A DNA stretch of 64,000 bases from an uncultured Acidobacteriaceae bacterium. GTDB lineage: Bacteria; Acidobacteriota; Terriglobia; Terriglobales; Acidobacteriaceae. Where the stretch lies: positions 124,001 to 188,000 of the forward strand of contig CALFMO010000009.1 of assembly GCA_937879855.1 (NCBI GenBank), read 5' to 3'. Shown piece after piece: positions 8,567 through 17,164 of the stretch (positions are counted from its first letter, which is position 1; the number at the start of each line of letters is the position of its first letter). A program made the translations under genes and the position numbers. Under the pieces are notes generated by a model that saw only the letters and a program-made list of their open reading frames with translations, searched no databases and was not told the DNA's origin.

Positions 8567-10237
8567 TTATACCTTGCTCAAATACTGATGGATGAACTGG
8601 ACTGCAACCGATCCTTCACCAACACCTGAGGCGACCCGTTTGACCGAACCATGCCGCACATCGCCCACTGCAAATATGCCGGGCACATTGGTTTCCAGGA
8701 GAAACGGATCCCGATCCGGCGTCCAACCTTTGGGCCGTTGTCCGCCCCGCATCAAATCGGGTCCGGTAAGGATGAAGCCACGATCGTCCCGCTGGACAGT
8801 GGCCGCCAGCCAATCCGTACGTGGCATCGCGCCAATAAAAATGAACATCGAACTCGCCGGCACGCGCTCAATTCTGTTGGTGTCGGAACACAGGACCGAA
8901 ATTTCCTCAAGGCGCGTTTCGCCGTGCACCTCGGCGACGCTGGCATGCGTCCATAACTGAATGTTGGGAGTCTCTTTGATCTGATCAATCAGATATTGCG
9001 ACATGGTGCTGGCAAGTGACTCTCCGCGAACCAGGATGATGACACGTTCGGCGTACTTGGAAAAATTCATCGCGGCCTGTCCGGCAGAATTTGCGCCGCC
9101 TACCACATAGACTATTTCCCCTTTACAGGCGAGCGCCTCAGTGGCGCCCCCGCCGTAGTAAACTCCTGCGCCCTGCAAATGGTCAATGCCTGGGGCTTCC
9201 AGCCTGCGCCACTGCACTCCGGTTGCGATCATCAGAGCGTGGCAGGAAATTTCGCTGCCATCTGCCAGTTTGATGATGCGGTAAGGTCCTTCAATACGGA
9301 CACCGACCGCTTCCTGCGGCGCCAGGATTTCGACTCCGAAGCGCCGGGCCTGCACTACTGCCCGACGAGCGAGATCGCCACCGCTCAGGCCCGCAGGAAA
9401 TCCGAGATAGTTCTCAATCCGCGAACTCATGCCCGCCTGTCCGCCGGGCGCCTCGCGGTCGAGCATCACCGTGTGCAAACCTTCAGAAGCGCCATAGACT
9501 GCGGCAGCCAGACCTGCCGGGCCTCCACCTACGATTGCCAAATCATAAAAAGTGGTTTCGGCGCGCGTCCGCAGACCTACCTTCTGCGCCACCTCCGCCG
9601 GCACGCTGTTGAGAAGCTTCGTCCCATCCGCAAACAAGACGATGGGAAGGTCCGTCGCATCCGGTCCCAAGGCTTCGAGCAAGCGCTTGGTCTCGGGATC
9701 GTTGGCCGAACCCTCGACGTCGATCCACTGATAAGGGACATGGCTGCGCGCCAGAAAATCCCGCAGTTCGTAGGATCGCGGAGACCATCGCGTGCCCAGT
9801 ACGCGGATTCCCTGAAAAGCCGGACGGTACGAAGCCTGCCAGTCATCGAGCATGTCATCCAGTTGGGGATACAAGTGCTCTGAGGGAGGATCCCACGGCT
9901 TCATGAAAAAATAATCGAGGTTGGTCTGGTTGATGGCACTAATCGCCGCGTTGGTGTCGGCATAGGCGGTCAGCAAGGCTCGCTTGGCGTCGGGAAATAT
10001 CTTCCGCGCTTCTTGCAGAAACCCGACGCCGTCCATGCGGGGCATGCGCTGATCCGCAAGCAGAAGGGCTACTCCGTCGTTGCGAACCTTCAGTCCCTTG
10101 AGCAGGTCCAGCGCCGCTTCCGGGGAATCGCTGCTGAGCACGCGGTAGGCAGCGCCGTACTGCGATCGTAAATCGCGTTCGATCGCGCGAAGGACATCGG
10201 GATCGTCGTCGACGGTCAGCAAAATCGGTTTCGGCAT
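8567..10237 (-). CDS. Response regulator fused to glutaredoxin-like and thioredoxin-reductase-like domains
   Basis: A 556-residue three-part protein. Residues 1-125 are a receiver domain with acidic pocket D10-D12 and phospho-acceptor D62 (LLADQRMPRMDG). Residues about 140-215 look like a glutaredoxin fold (RWSPRSYELRDFLARSHVPY) but lack the CxxC. From about 225 there is a thioredoxin-reductase-type flavoprotein: FAD motif IVGGGPAGLAAA, GGQAGMSSRIENYLGFP, NADPH motif VVGGANSAGQAA and GIFAVGDVRHGSVKR. Where a real thioredoxin reductase has CATC the sequence is YYGGGATEALAC, so the redox disulfide is missing. Phosphorylation by the coupled kinase may therefore control a flavin-dependent electron transfer that does not go through a dithiol. 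Similar fusions are known as uncharacterised family members. Confidence 0.9.
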   Translation of the reverse strand: MPKPILLTVDDDPDVLRAIERDLRSQYGAAYRVLSSDSPEAALDLLKGLKVRNDGVALLLADQRMPRMDGVGFLQEARKIFPDAKRALLTAYADTNAAISAINQTNLDYFFMKPWDPPSEHLYPQLDDMLDDWQASYRPAFQGIRVLGTRWSPRSYELRDFLARSHVPYQWIDVEGSANDPETKRLLEALGPDATDLPIVLFADGTKLLNSVPAEVAQKVGLRTRAETTFYDLAIVGGGPAGLAAAVYGASEGLHTVMLDREAPGGQAGMSSRIENYLGFPAGLSGGDLARRAVVQARRFGVEILAPQEAVGVRIEGPYRIIKLADGSEISCHALMIATGVQWRRLEAPGIDHLQGAGVYYGGGATEALACKGEIVYVVGGANSAGQAAMNFSKYAERVIILVRGESLASTMSQYLIDQIKETPNIQLWTHASVAEVHGETRLEEISVLCSDTNRIERVPASSMFIFIGAMPRTDWLAATVQRDDRGFILTGPDLMRGGQRPKGWTPDRDPFLLETNVPGIFAVGDVRHGSVKRVASGVGEGSVAVQFIHQYLSKV

Positions 10238-10333
10238 GATCGCTCTCAGACTTGAACGCTAATCGGATGACTCCGAAGACAAGTGAGCTGAATAAATTCC
10301 ATTAGATACAAAAACGGTCATTCGGTTGCGCGC

Positions 10334-10627
10334 TTATCCCACTCGTTCCAATCCATCCGGTCCAAGTTCTCCGACCTCCATTTCGTCTACATAACACCAC
10401 ACCCAGGATTCCCCAGGCTCGTTGGAGCGGATGAGCGGGTGCTGTGTTTTGTGGAAGTGTTTGGTTGCGTGCTTGTTCTTGGACGAGTCGCAGCAGCCCA
10501 CATGCCCGCAGATGAGGCACAAGCGCAGGTGAACCCACCTGTCGCCCGTCTTAACGCATTCCTCGCAGACGTGCGTGTCGGAGTGCTCGATCTTGATCTG
10601 GTTGACGTGGGTGCATGCTTTAGGCAT
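10334..10627 (-). CDS. UBP-type zinc-finger protein
   Basis: A 97-residue single-domain protein. Cysteines and histidines follow the ubiquitin-hydrolase zinc-finger pattern: CTH, CEEC, CLICGHVGCCDS, then HATKHFHKTQHPL, ending in a WCYVDE stretch. In eukaryotes this finger binds the ubiquitin C-terminus; bacterial copies have unknown partners and are often found beside redox or signalling genes, as here, just upstream of the flavin-fused response regulator on the same strand. GGAGG lies 5 bases before the ATG. A gap of 96 bases separates it from the regulator, so co-transcription is possible but not proven. Confidence 0.88.
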   Translation of the reverse strand: MPKACTHVNQIKIEHSDTHVCEECVKTGDRWVHLRLCLICGHVGCCDSSKNKHATKHFHKTQHPLIRSNEPGESWVWCYVDEMEVGELGPDGLERVG

Positions 10628-10751
10628 CGATTCCTCCAGGAATTAATCTCAAATTTTCTCGGTCAAGTGACCTCCGTCATGTGACGAAAGGCCATAAACA
10701 CTGTAAACAAGCCCGGTTTTCACTCACAATATTTTCAGAGGTCCTTCGTCT

Positions 10752-10973
10752 GTGATACGCCTTGATTATTTGTCTTGCATATTAACCATCACCTCCACAA
10801 TCCTGGTGGGGCGACGGTGTTGGGAAGGCTGGGCGCTGGCCGGCGTCAATAGTGTGATCGTATGCATCATCGGCTTGCGAACAGACCAACTGGGTTTTAT
10901 TCCTGCCAATGTATTCTGCATGGTGATGAGCGCGATCAACCTGCACGCCTGGCGCAAGTCCGGAGCGCCTTAA
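10752..10973 (+). CDS. Small two-to-three-span membrane protein, hypothetical
   Basis: A 73-residue ORF starting at GTG (AGAGG about 10 bases upstream). It has hydrophobic segments near residues 7-19, 28-41 and 48-64 with Trp/Arg at their ends (GRRCWEGW, HAWRKSG). The pattern resembles small YgjV or PnuC-like membrane fragments but I cannot assign it. It is transcribed divergently from the UBP zinc-finger gene. Codon use looks normal for the window. Confidence 0.5.
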   Translation: MIRLDYLSCILTITSTILVGRRCWEGWALAGVNSVIVCIIGLRTDQLGFIPANVFCMVMSAINLHAWRKSGAP

Positions 10974-10991
10974 CAACGATCCATTGCAACA

Positions 10992-11067
10992 ACCACTAAG
11001 GACACGAAGTTGCACGAAGGAAGTTCTTTGTGTTCTTTACTTCGTGAACCTCCGTGCCCTTCGTGGT
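10992..11067. repeat. Interspersed inverted repeat, ACCACNAAGGACACGAAG family
   Basis: Begins ACCACTAAGGACACGAAG and ends with CGTGCCCTTCGTGGT, so the ends are roughly inverted copies. The same family occurs at 55014-55089 and as a half copy at 61762-61816. All copies are intergenic. Confidence 0.75.
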
Positions 11068-11105
11068 TCAAGGTTCTGTTGATTCCGTGATCCGCTAATA
11101 CTCGC

Positions 11106-12074
11106 TTACTCCGCGATGAGCAGGTTTTCGGAAAAAGGCCATTCCTCATCGATCCACTGACATTCACAACGGAATCCGGCATCGCGCGCAGTCTCGACAA
11201 TCTCTTCCGCCGAATACTTATGGCTGCTTTCCGTCCATATGGTTTCTCCCTCTTGAAACTCGACCGCGATCTCTGCTGCCGGAATCGTTACGATCTGCCG
11301 CCGCTTCGACTGCAAATGCATCTCAACGCTTCGAGCATAGGGATTGATCTTGGCCAGATGCTTGAACTGTCTCAAATCAAAATCAGCGCCCAGCTCGCGA
11401 TTGGCTCGGACGAGCAAGTTGAGGTTAAAAGCGGCAGTCACGCCAAGTTCGTCGTCGTAGGCTCCGAGCAGTTGCGCGCTCGGCTTCTCCAGGTCCGCTC
11501 CCAGAAGAAGAGAATCGCCCGGCTGAAGGATGCTCCGCACCGAGCCAAGAAATTTTATCCCTGCGGGGCGATCGAAGTTTCCAATCGTGCTGCCCAGGAA
11601 CAGCACGAACAAGCGCTGGCCGATCTTGCGATAGGACGCGATCTCCAGCAACCCGTCGAGATATTCGCGTTCAAACCCGACAATGCTGATCGAATCAATG
11701 TCGCTCAGTTCCCGCTCGCACATGACCAGAGCCGACCGGGATATCTCGACCGGATAATACGACGTGCGCTGGCGCCGGCAAAACGCTTCGAGCAGCCAGC
11801 GCGTCTTTTTACCGCTGCCGCTGCCCAGTTCCGCGACCGCAACCGGGCCGCCCACCCGGTCGACAATCTCATCGGCGTGGCGACGCAGCAAACGTTCGTC
11901 GGCCCGCGTCAGCCCGTATTGCGGAAGGCGACTGATCACTTCGAATAACGCGGAGCCGACGTCGTCGTAAAGATACTTGGAGGGAAGTTCCTTTTGTCCC
12001 ACGCGAGTTAGGCCGTCGCGAACGTCGCCGGCGAAATCGTAGGTGACGTTGCTGGGCATCGCATGAACGAGCAT
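11106..12074 (-). CDS. egtD: L-histidine N-alpha-methyltransferase EgtD
   Basis: This enzyme methylates histidine three times with S-adenosylmethionine to give hercynine, the first step of ergothioneine synthesis. With the start at 12074 the protein has 322 residues, the usual EgtD size. Family marks are the LPSKYLYDDVGSALFE stretch near the N-terminus, the SAM motif VAVAELGSGSGKKTRWLL, and LFLGSTIGNFDRPAG. The frame is open further upstream into egtB, but AAAGGAG lies 8 bases before ATG 12074 and the EgtD homology starts there. It follows egtB by 32 bases, forming a two-gene unit. Confidence 0.95.
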   Translation of the reverse strand: MLVHAMPSNVTYDFAGDVRDGLTRVGQKELPSKYLYDDVGSALFEVISRLPQYGLTRADERLLRRHADEIVDRVGGPVAVAELGSGSGKKTRWLLEAFCRRQRTSYYPVEISRSALVMCERELSDIDSISIVGFEREYLDGLLEIASYRKIGQRLFVLFLGSTIGNFDRPAGIKFLGSVRSILQPGDSLLLGADLEKPSAQLLGAYDDELGVTAAFNLNLLVRANRELGADFDLRQFKHLAKINPYARSVEMHLQSKRRQIVTIPAAEIAVEFQEGETIWTESSHKYSAEEIVETARDAGFRCECQWIDEEWPFSENLLIAE

Positions 12075-12106
12075 GAGCTCAACTCCTTTTGGTCCAGACC
12101 AGGCGA

Positions 12107-13441
12107 TCAGCGATTCACGCAGCGAAATCCTGCGTAAACGTACTGATAATGTGCCTGGAACCAGTTGCGAAATGTAGGCCGCAGCATGCACGCGGCGGTG
12201 CGCGGCGAACCGCCCTTCATCACAAAATGTTTGCGATCAAAAAAGTTAGCGGAATAGCCGGGATAGAACGGGAAGGGCTCGAATCCAGGGAATGGAGAAA
12301 AAACTGTTGAAGTCCATTCCCATCCGTTGCCCAGCATGTCATGCACGCCGAAAGCGCTGCGCCCTGCCGGGAAAGCATTCACAGGCGTCGGATCCCAGTG
12401 ATCGAAATTGAAGTTACCGAGACTCGCACTGGGCGCTTCGCTTCCCCACGGATAATATCTTTCGATTCCATCTGTCGAGCCGTATGCCGCTCGATGCCAC
12501 TGCTCTTCCGTCGGAAGTGATTTTCCTGCCCAGCGCGCATACGCCGCGGCCTCCGCATGGCTCACATAAACCGGGCAATTCAGAGGCAGAGGAACTTCTT
12601 CGAACATGCCGCGGTAAAGCCATCCGTCGCGAGATTGGGTCCAGAAAACCGGATTCGAGATCGCATTAGCAGTTTTCCAGTTCCAGTCCTCATCGCTCCA
12701 GAAAGCGCGCGTTTCATAGCCCCCCGCCTTGATGAAATCCAGGAATTGGCCGTTCGTCACTTCGTATTGATCGATCTTGAATGCTGGCACGTCCACCGTG
12801 TGTGCTTCATATTCGTTGTCCCAGCCGAAAATATCGCTCTCGCGCAGCAGGCCCAGTGTCACCGCACCCGCTGGAATCTCGATCATCAGATTTTTCATGG
12901 GAGCAGTTGCGAGTCGGGATGGAGCTTTGTCTGGGATTTTCCGGTCGAGCGGCAGTTGATGCAACATGTAGGCCAGCGTCTCCACATGCATCAAGCGATG
13001 CTCAATCGCCACGTTCAGCAGAGGATCGAGCCCAAAGCCATCGCGGCCCTGATTGTAGGATTCCAAACTTCCATTCACCAGTTTCTCGTCCAAAGCAGTT
13101 CGAATTCGTCTCACATAGTCGTGCACAGCTTCAACGGACGGCCAATCGGAAGGCTGATCCGAAGGCAGTCCGCCGCCCACCGGGTCGATCCCGAATGCAA
13201 ACAGCTGATCAAATTCCGGATGAAAACTCTTCAGCCCAAACACATTTTCGTGGAGCAGGTTCCAATCGAAAGCCTCCAGATGCCCCACATAAAAAATGAT
13301 GCGATGGCGCTCGGGAATCGGGCGTTCGTAAATCGAGTCGGAGCGCACGATGTTGAAGAGCGCGTCACTTCGGCGGCGGGCTTCGGAGAGCCGCTCCAGT
13401 AGCTGGCGACGGCCGGCAATCTCTACTTGAGCAGTGAGCAT
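12107..13441 (-). CDS. egtB: Ergothioneine sulfoxide synthase EgtB
   Basis: A non-haem iron enzyme that joins hercynine to a thiol substrate with O2 in ergothioneine synthesis. The N-terminal half is a DinB-like helical bundle with the iron ligands in HxxxHxE (H148, H152, E154, HRLMHVE) and a further His likely in YVGHLEAFDW. The C-terminal half is a formylglycine-generating-enzyme/sulfatase-modifying fold: FKIDQYEVTNGQFLDF, LPTEEQWHRAAYG and a WEWTSTVF stretch, ending FRCVNR. Size (444) fits the family. No egtA, egtC or egtE was seen nearby; some acidobacterial EgtB enzymes are known to use cysteine directly, which would make egtA/egtC unnecessary, but the thiol donor here is inference. Confidence 0.95.
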   Translation of the reverse strand: MLTAQVEIAGRRQLLERLSEARRRSDALFNIVRSDSIYERPIPERHRIIFYVGHLEAFDWNLLHENVFGLKSFHPEFDQLFAFGIDPVGGGLPSDQPSDWPSVEAVHDYVRRIRTALDEKLVNGSLESYNQGRDGFGLDPLLNVAIEHRLMHVETLAYMLHQLPLDRKIPDKAPSRLATAPMKNLMIEIPAGAVTLGLLRESDIFGWDNEYEAHTVDVPAFKIDQYEVTNGQFLDFIKAGGYETRAFWSDEDWNWKTANAISNPVFWTQSRDGWLYRGMFEEVPLPLNCPVYVSHAEAAAYARWAGKSLPTEEQWHRAAYGSTDGIERYYPWGSEAPSASLGNFNFDHWDPTPVNAFPAGRSAFGVHDMLGNGWEWTSTVFSPFPGFEPFPFYPGYSANFFDRKHFVMKGGSPRTAACMLRPTFRNWFQAHYQYVYAGFRCVNR

Positions 13442-13539
13442 TGGGTCTCCTCGTGCAAGGATTGGACGAGCGCCGGGCGAGCGCGGATTCTCAAAATCCT
13501 CGCCCAGCTTAGAACCAGTTCCCAGCTAAAATAAGGCGG

Positions 13540-14340
13540 ATGCGCATCCCGCTATTTCACCTGAATGCCTTTACCGACCAGCCATTTAGCGGCAATCCGG
13601 CCGCGGTATGCCCTTTACAAGACTGGTTAGATGACGGGTTGCTGCGTAAAGTCGCCGCCGAAAACAATCTTTCTGAAACCGCTTTTTTAGTGCCCAAAAA
13701 CGGCCGTGACGGCAGTTACGATCTGCGCTGGTTTACCCCGGGTTGCGAGGTCAGGCTGTGCGGACACGCGACCTTGGCGTCGGCCTTCGTAGTGATGAAC
13801 GTGCTAAAGCCAGGGCTTCAAACAGTTCGGTTTGAGACCCGTCACAGCGGGCCGCTGACCGTCACAAAGGCCGGCGAAATGTTCGCCATGGACTTCCCCG
13901 CGATATGCGGGACGACGTGCGCCAATCCACCGGAAGCTCTGAGACGCGGCCTTGGGGGCCCGCTTCCGTCCACCGTGTTGGAGGCGAATCAGACCTACAT
14001 CCTCGTCTACGAAACCGAGGACGTAGTTCAAAGTATCCACCCCGACTTCGCGAGCCTCGAACGGCTTCACCCGTTTGCCGTGTCGGTTACGGCACCCGGA
14101 ACGGAAAGTGATTTCGTGTCGCGTTACTTTGCGCCGAGCTATGGTGTTCCGGAAGATCCCGTGACCGGTTCTGCCCATTCCGCGCTGACGCCATACTGGT
14201 CCGAGCGGCTGGGCAAGACGCACTTGCACGCGCGTCAGGTATCGGAACGCGGCGGCGAACTCTGGTGTGAAATGGTAGGAGAGCGAGTCGTCATGAACGG
14301 CAATGCAATTCTTACGCTGCAAGGCTCGCTACAGATCTGA
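13540..14340 (+). CDS. PhzF-family isomerase/epimerase
   Basis: A 266-residue member of the phenazine-biosynthesis PhzF superfamily, a diaminopimelate-epimerase-like fold. It starts PLFHLNAFTDQPFSGNPAAV and carries the catalytic Glu at position 46 (NNLSETAFL), then DLRWFTPGCEVRLCGHATLA and a C-terminal PVTGSAHSALTPYW motif, all family signatures. Most members act on unknown small substrates, and nothing nearby suggests phenazine synthesis. It is divergent from egtB with about 98 bases between, and converges with the ABC importer genes. Confidence 0.93.
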   Translation: MRIPLFHLNAFTDQPFSGNPAAVCPLQDWLDDGLLRKVAAENNLSETAFLVPKNGRDGSYDLRWFTPGCEVRLCGHATLASAFVVMNVLKPGLQTVRFETRHSGPLTVTKAGEMFAMDFPAICGTTCANPPEALRRGLGGPLPSTVLEANQTYILVYETEDVVQSIHPDFASLERLHPFAVSVTAPGTESDFVSRYFAPSYGVPEDPVTGSAHSALTPYWSERLGKTHLHARQVSERGGELWCEMVGERVVMNGNAILTLQGSLQI

Positions 14341-14350
14341 CCCACCCAAC

Positions 14351-15238
14351 TTATCGCACGAGTCCCTTGCTTCTTAGAAATTCGCGTGTAACTTCTTCCG
14401 CGTCGCGATGCTGCCCCTCGACCGCATAATTCAATCTTTGCATCTCCGCATCGGAGATTTTTCCTGCCAGCGCGCCCAACACCTGCGCGACCTCCGGATG
14501 CTGCTGCAGAGTCTGTTGCCGTACAACCGGCACTGCCTCATACGGCGGAAAATAATGGCGGTCGTCTTCCAGCACAAATAAACCCAGAGCCGGAATGAGG
14601 CCGTCTGTGGTATTGCCACCGGCCAAATCGATCTGGTGATCTTTTAAAGCGCGGGCGAGCAGGCCCAAATCCATGATGCGCGGCGGTTCTGCGAAGTGCA
14701 GGCCGTAGGTCGCGGCCAATCCGCGATAGCCATCCGGACGCTCCATAAATTCGTAGCCAAACCCGGCGCGCCACTGCGGAGCAAAGGCAGCAGCCTGCGA
14801 CAAAGTCTTCACGTTCAAGCGCCGAGCGTCCTCGCCGCGAATCTCCATTGCAAATGTATCGTTAAAGCCGAGCGGCGGCCCCAGTGTCAGTCCGAAGCGA
14901 TGTTCGTATTCACTTTTTACGCGCTGGTAAACATCTTGTTTATCTCCGCCAGCCGTTTGTTTGAGAATCGCGGTAAGCGCCGTGCCCGTGTATTCGGGAT
15001 AAATATCAATTCGCCCTGCCAGAATTGCCTGCTGACAGATATATGTTCCCGCGAGATAGAAGCGCCGATCCACTTTCAGGAGGGTGTGAGACTCGATCAT
15101 CTGCGCGACGATCTCACCCAACAGGAATGATTCCGTGAAATTCTTGGAACCAATAACGATGCGGTCGGAGTGCGACGGCGAACACCCGGCGAGGACCAAT
15201 GCGAGGGTTATGACGGCGAGTGTGCAGCAACGCTTCAT
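14351..15238 (-). CDS. ABC importer substrate-binding lipoprotein, quaternary-amine (osmoprotectant) type
   Basis: A 295-residue periplasmic binding protein with a lipobox (LVLAGC, lipidated Cys near residue 21). The mature start DRIVIGSKNFTESFLLGEI is the hallmark of the OpuBC/OsmF/YehZ group that binds glycine betaine, choline or related compounds; the YPEYTGTALTAIL stretch also fits. Start chosen at ATG 15238, which overlaps the permease stop codon as ATGA; an upstream in-frame ATG at 15265 would lie inside the permease and precede the signal peptide. Last gene of a three-gene operon (ATPase, permease, binding protein). Confidence 0.92.
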   Translation of the reverse strand: MKRCCTLAVITLALVLAGCSPSHSDRIVIGSKNFTESFLLGEIVAQMIESHTLLKVDRRFYLAGTYICQQAILAGRIDIYPEYTGTALTAILKQTAGGDKQDVYQRVKSEYEHRFGLTLGPPLGFNDTFAMEIRGEDARRLNVKTLSQAAAFAPQWRAGFGYEFMERPDGYRGLAATYGLHFAEPPRIMDLGLLARALKDHQIDLAGGNTTDGLIPALGLFVLEDDRHYFPPYEAVPVVRQQTLQQHPEVAQVLGALAGKISDAEMQRLNYAVEGQHRDAEEVTREFLRSKGLVR

Positions 15239-15867
15239 CGCGGCTGTAAGCGCCTCTCCAGCCATCCCACACCAAAGTCGGCCAAAAGCGCCAGAAGTGC
15301 GGCGGGAATGGCCCCGGCCAGAATCACTCGATCATCGACCATAGCCAAGCCGCGAAAGATGAACTCGCCTAGACCTCCGGCTCCAATCGCGGCGGCGATC
15401 GTCGCCAGGCCGACCGAAATCACAACCGCCACTCGGACGCCGGAAAGAATCACACTCACCGCCAGCGGCAGTTCTACCTGAAAGAGAAGTTGCGATTCGG
15501 TGAGTCCCATGCCCCGGGCCGCTTCCACTACCGCGGCATCGACTCCGCGAATTCCAGTATATGTGTTGCGAATGATTGGCAACAAGGCATACAACGTGAG
15601 CGCAAGGATCGCCAGTCTGTCGGCTCGTGCGCCCAGCCAAGGCACGGGAAGCAGAAATCCAAAGAGCGCAAGACTGGGAATCGTCTGGATGATGTTCGCG
15701 GTGGCCAGCACCGGCTTGTTGAAGCGTGGCCAGTGGGCAATCCCAATGCCTAGCGGAATTCCGATCAGCATGGCCAGGAGCGTAGAGAAGCCGACCAACC
15801 GCAGATGTTCCAGCGTCAGTTCCAGCACTTGCTCGTGATTGTGCAGCATGAATCGGAAGACATTCAT
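15235..15867 (-). CDS. ABC importer permease, osmoprotectant type
   Basis: A 210-residue inner-membrane permease of the OpuBB/OsmW/YehW group. It has about five or six hydrophobic segments, including VGFSTLLAMLIGIPLGIGIA and a final ALLALLADFGVGWLERR. The coupling loop that contacts the ATPase is around VVEAARGMGLTESQLLFQVE (EAA motif). It overlaps the ATPase gene by 4 bases (ATGA) and the binding-protein gene by 4 bases (ATGA), so the three are co-translated. Only one permease gene is present, so it would act as a homodimer. Confidence 0.93.
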   Translation of the reverse strand: MNVFRFMLHNHEQVLELTLEHLRLVGFSTLLAMLIGIPLGIGIAHWPRFNKPVLATANIIQTIPSLALFGFLLPVPWLGARADRLAILALTLYALLPIIRNTYTGIRGVDAAVVEAARGMGLTESQLLFQVELPLAVSVILSGVRVAVVISVGLATIAAAIGAGGLGEFIFRGLAMVDDRVILAGAIPAALLALLADFGVGWLERRLQPR

Positions 15868-16640
15868 GACGTGCCTCGGTTTGCGGCCGACTCCAAACCT
15901 TCGCCGAAGGCCCTGATGTAGGCGGCCGCCAGGGGATCGGTGGATCGCAGGAAATCCTCGGGTGCAAGCACGGTAACTAGTCGTCCTGCTTCCATCAATG
16001 CGATGCGCGATCCGAGCCGCAGCGCTTCACGCAGATCGTGCGTAACAAACACAACGGTCTTGTGAAGTCTTTGCTGCAGCAAAAGGAATTCGCGTTGCAA
16101 CTCGTCGCGGGTTAGAGGATCGAGCGCGCCAAAGGGTTCGTCCATCAGCAGGATCTCGGGATCCGCCGCCAAGGCCCGCGCCACGCCCACCCGCTGCCGC
16201 TGGCCGCCGGAGAGTTGATGCGGATATCGGGAAGCGATTCCGGGCTCAAGCCCCACCGTCTGCAACAATTCTTGTACACGCACGCGAATCCGCTCTTCCG
16301 GCCAGCCTTCGATCTTCGGCACCAACCCTATGTTTCGTTCGATAGTGAAATGTGGGAACAGTCCCACGTCCTGGATCACATATCCGATGCCACGCCGCAG
16401 GCGAATGAGATCCGCGTCTTTATTTGACAGGCCCTTTACCCGAATGTCCCCGGACGTTGGCGTCAGCAGGCGATTGACCAGCTTGAGCGATGTAGTCTTG
16501 CCAGAACCACTGCGCCCCAGCAGCACCAGAGTCTCACCGCCGTACACTTGCAGATTAAATCCTGACAGCACCTGTGTGTCCGCCACACGATAAGAAACAT
16601 CCAGGAATTCAATGACGGGACTTGTTGCCGCTGGTTGCAT
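15864..16640 (-). CDS. ABC importer ATP-binding subunit, osmoprotectant type
   Basis: A 258-residue ATPase with Walker A LLGRSGSGKTTSLKLVNRL, signature YPHQLSGGQRQRVGVARALA, Walker B ILLMDEPFGALDP and switch His in FVTHDLREAL. It resembles OpuCA/OsmV but ends soon after the nucleotide-binding fold; no CBS domains follow, so the ionic-strength sensor of OpuA-type ATPases is missing. The frame is open to ATG 16712; ATG 16640 is preferred because the family fold starts just after it. It is the first gene of the operon and diverges from the 16712 gene. Substrate class is inferred from the binding protein. Confidence 0.9.
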   Translation of the reverse strand: MQPAATSPVIEFLDVSYRVADTQVLSGFNLQVYGGETLVLLGRSGSGKTTSLKLVNRLLTPTSGDIRVKGLSNKDADLIRLRRGIGYVIQDVGLFPHFTIERNIGLVPKIEGWPEERIRVRVQELLQTVGLEPGIASRYPHQLSGGQRQRVGVARALAADPEILLMDEPFGALDPLTRDELQREFLLLQQRLHKTVVFVTHDLREALRLGSRIALMEAGRLVTVLAPEDFLRSTDPLAAAYIRAFGEGLESAANRGTS

Positions 16641-16711
16641 GTTCGCCCAGCATACCGGAATTTCTTGCCTACGGTAGGCCGACAATCGTGCGCGCGAGAA
16701 CCAGATTTGCA

Positions 16712-17164
16712 ATGCGCGCTTCTCCCGGCGACAATCTTAGCGTGGAAAACAACTCATCCAACGATCCATTCCCGCTCTCCGAGACGCGCGAACCGTTTCT
16801 TCCCGGCGCCCTGGTGATTGCGACGTTATGTAATCCGCGGGAAAAGTTTTGGGGAATGATTCTTGCCCTTCGGGCCGAGGGGTTGAGCCTGAGCGGAGCC
16901 GAACTCGCCTCCTTCGAAGATCTCGCGGTAATGGTCAGAGACGGCGAGCCCTTCACTCCGGCTGTCGTCTTCTTTCCTATGCACCGCATCGAGCGTATCG
17001 AACTAGACCTGCCCGACGGAAGCCTGCCTTCTCTCTCTCAGCGCTTTCTAGCTAAGACCGGGTTGGAGCCGTCCGCCGCGCTGACGCCTTCCGCCCGCGG
17101 TCAAGAGAACGCGCACAACGACATTCGCAGCGCCGGGTCGCATGCCTCAAAGGAGCATACGTGA
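16712..17164 (+). CDS. Hypothetical protein overlapping a phosphatidyltransferase gene
   Basis: About 150 residues, no family recognised. The core FLPGALVIATLCNPREKFWG...LALRAEGLSLSGAELASFED looks like a compact beta/alpha domain, followed by a disordered Ser/Ala-rich tail. The start is uncertain: ATG 16712 and GTG 16742 are both possible and neither has a strong ribosome site. The stop TGA overlaps the next gene's GTG start as GTGA, so it is co-translated with the lipid enzyme and may be linked to membrane synthesis. No signal peptide with either start. Confidence 0.6.
   Translation: MRASPGDNLSVENNSSNDPFPLSETREPFLPGALVIATLCNPREKFWGMILALRAEGLSLSGAELASFEDLAVMVRDGEPFTPAVVFFPMHRIERIELDLPDGSLPSLSQRFLAKTGLEPSAALTPSARGQENAHNDIRSAGSHASKEHT

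Noticed and set aside
12557..13402. A 281-codon plus-strand open frame
   Set aside because: It is antisense to egtB; composition is that of a reversed coding strand.
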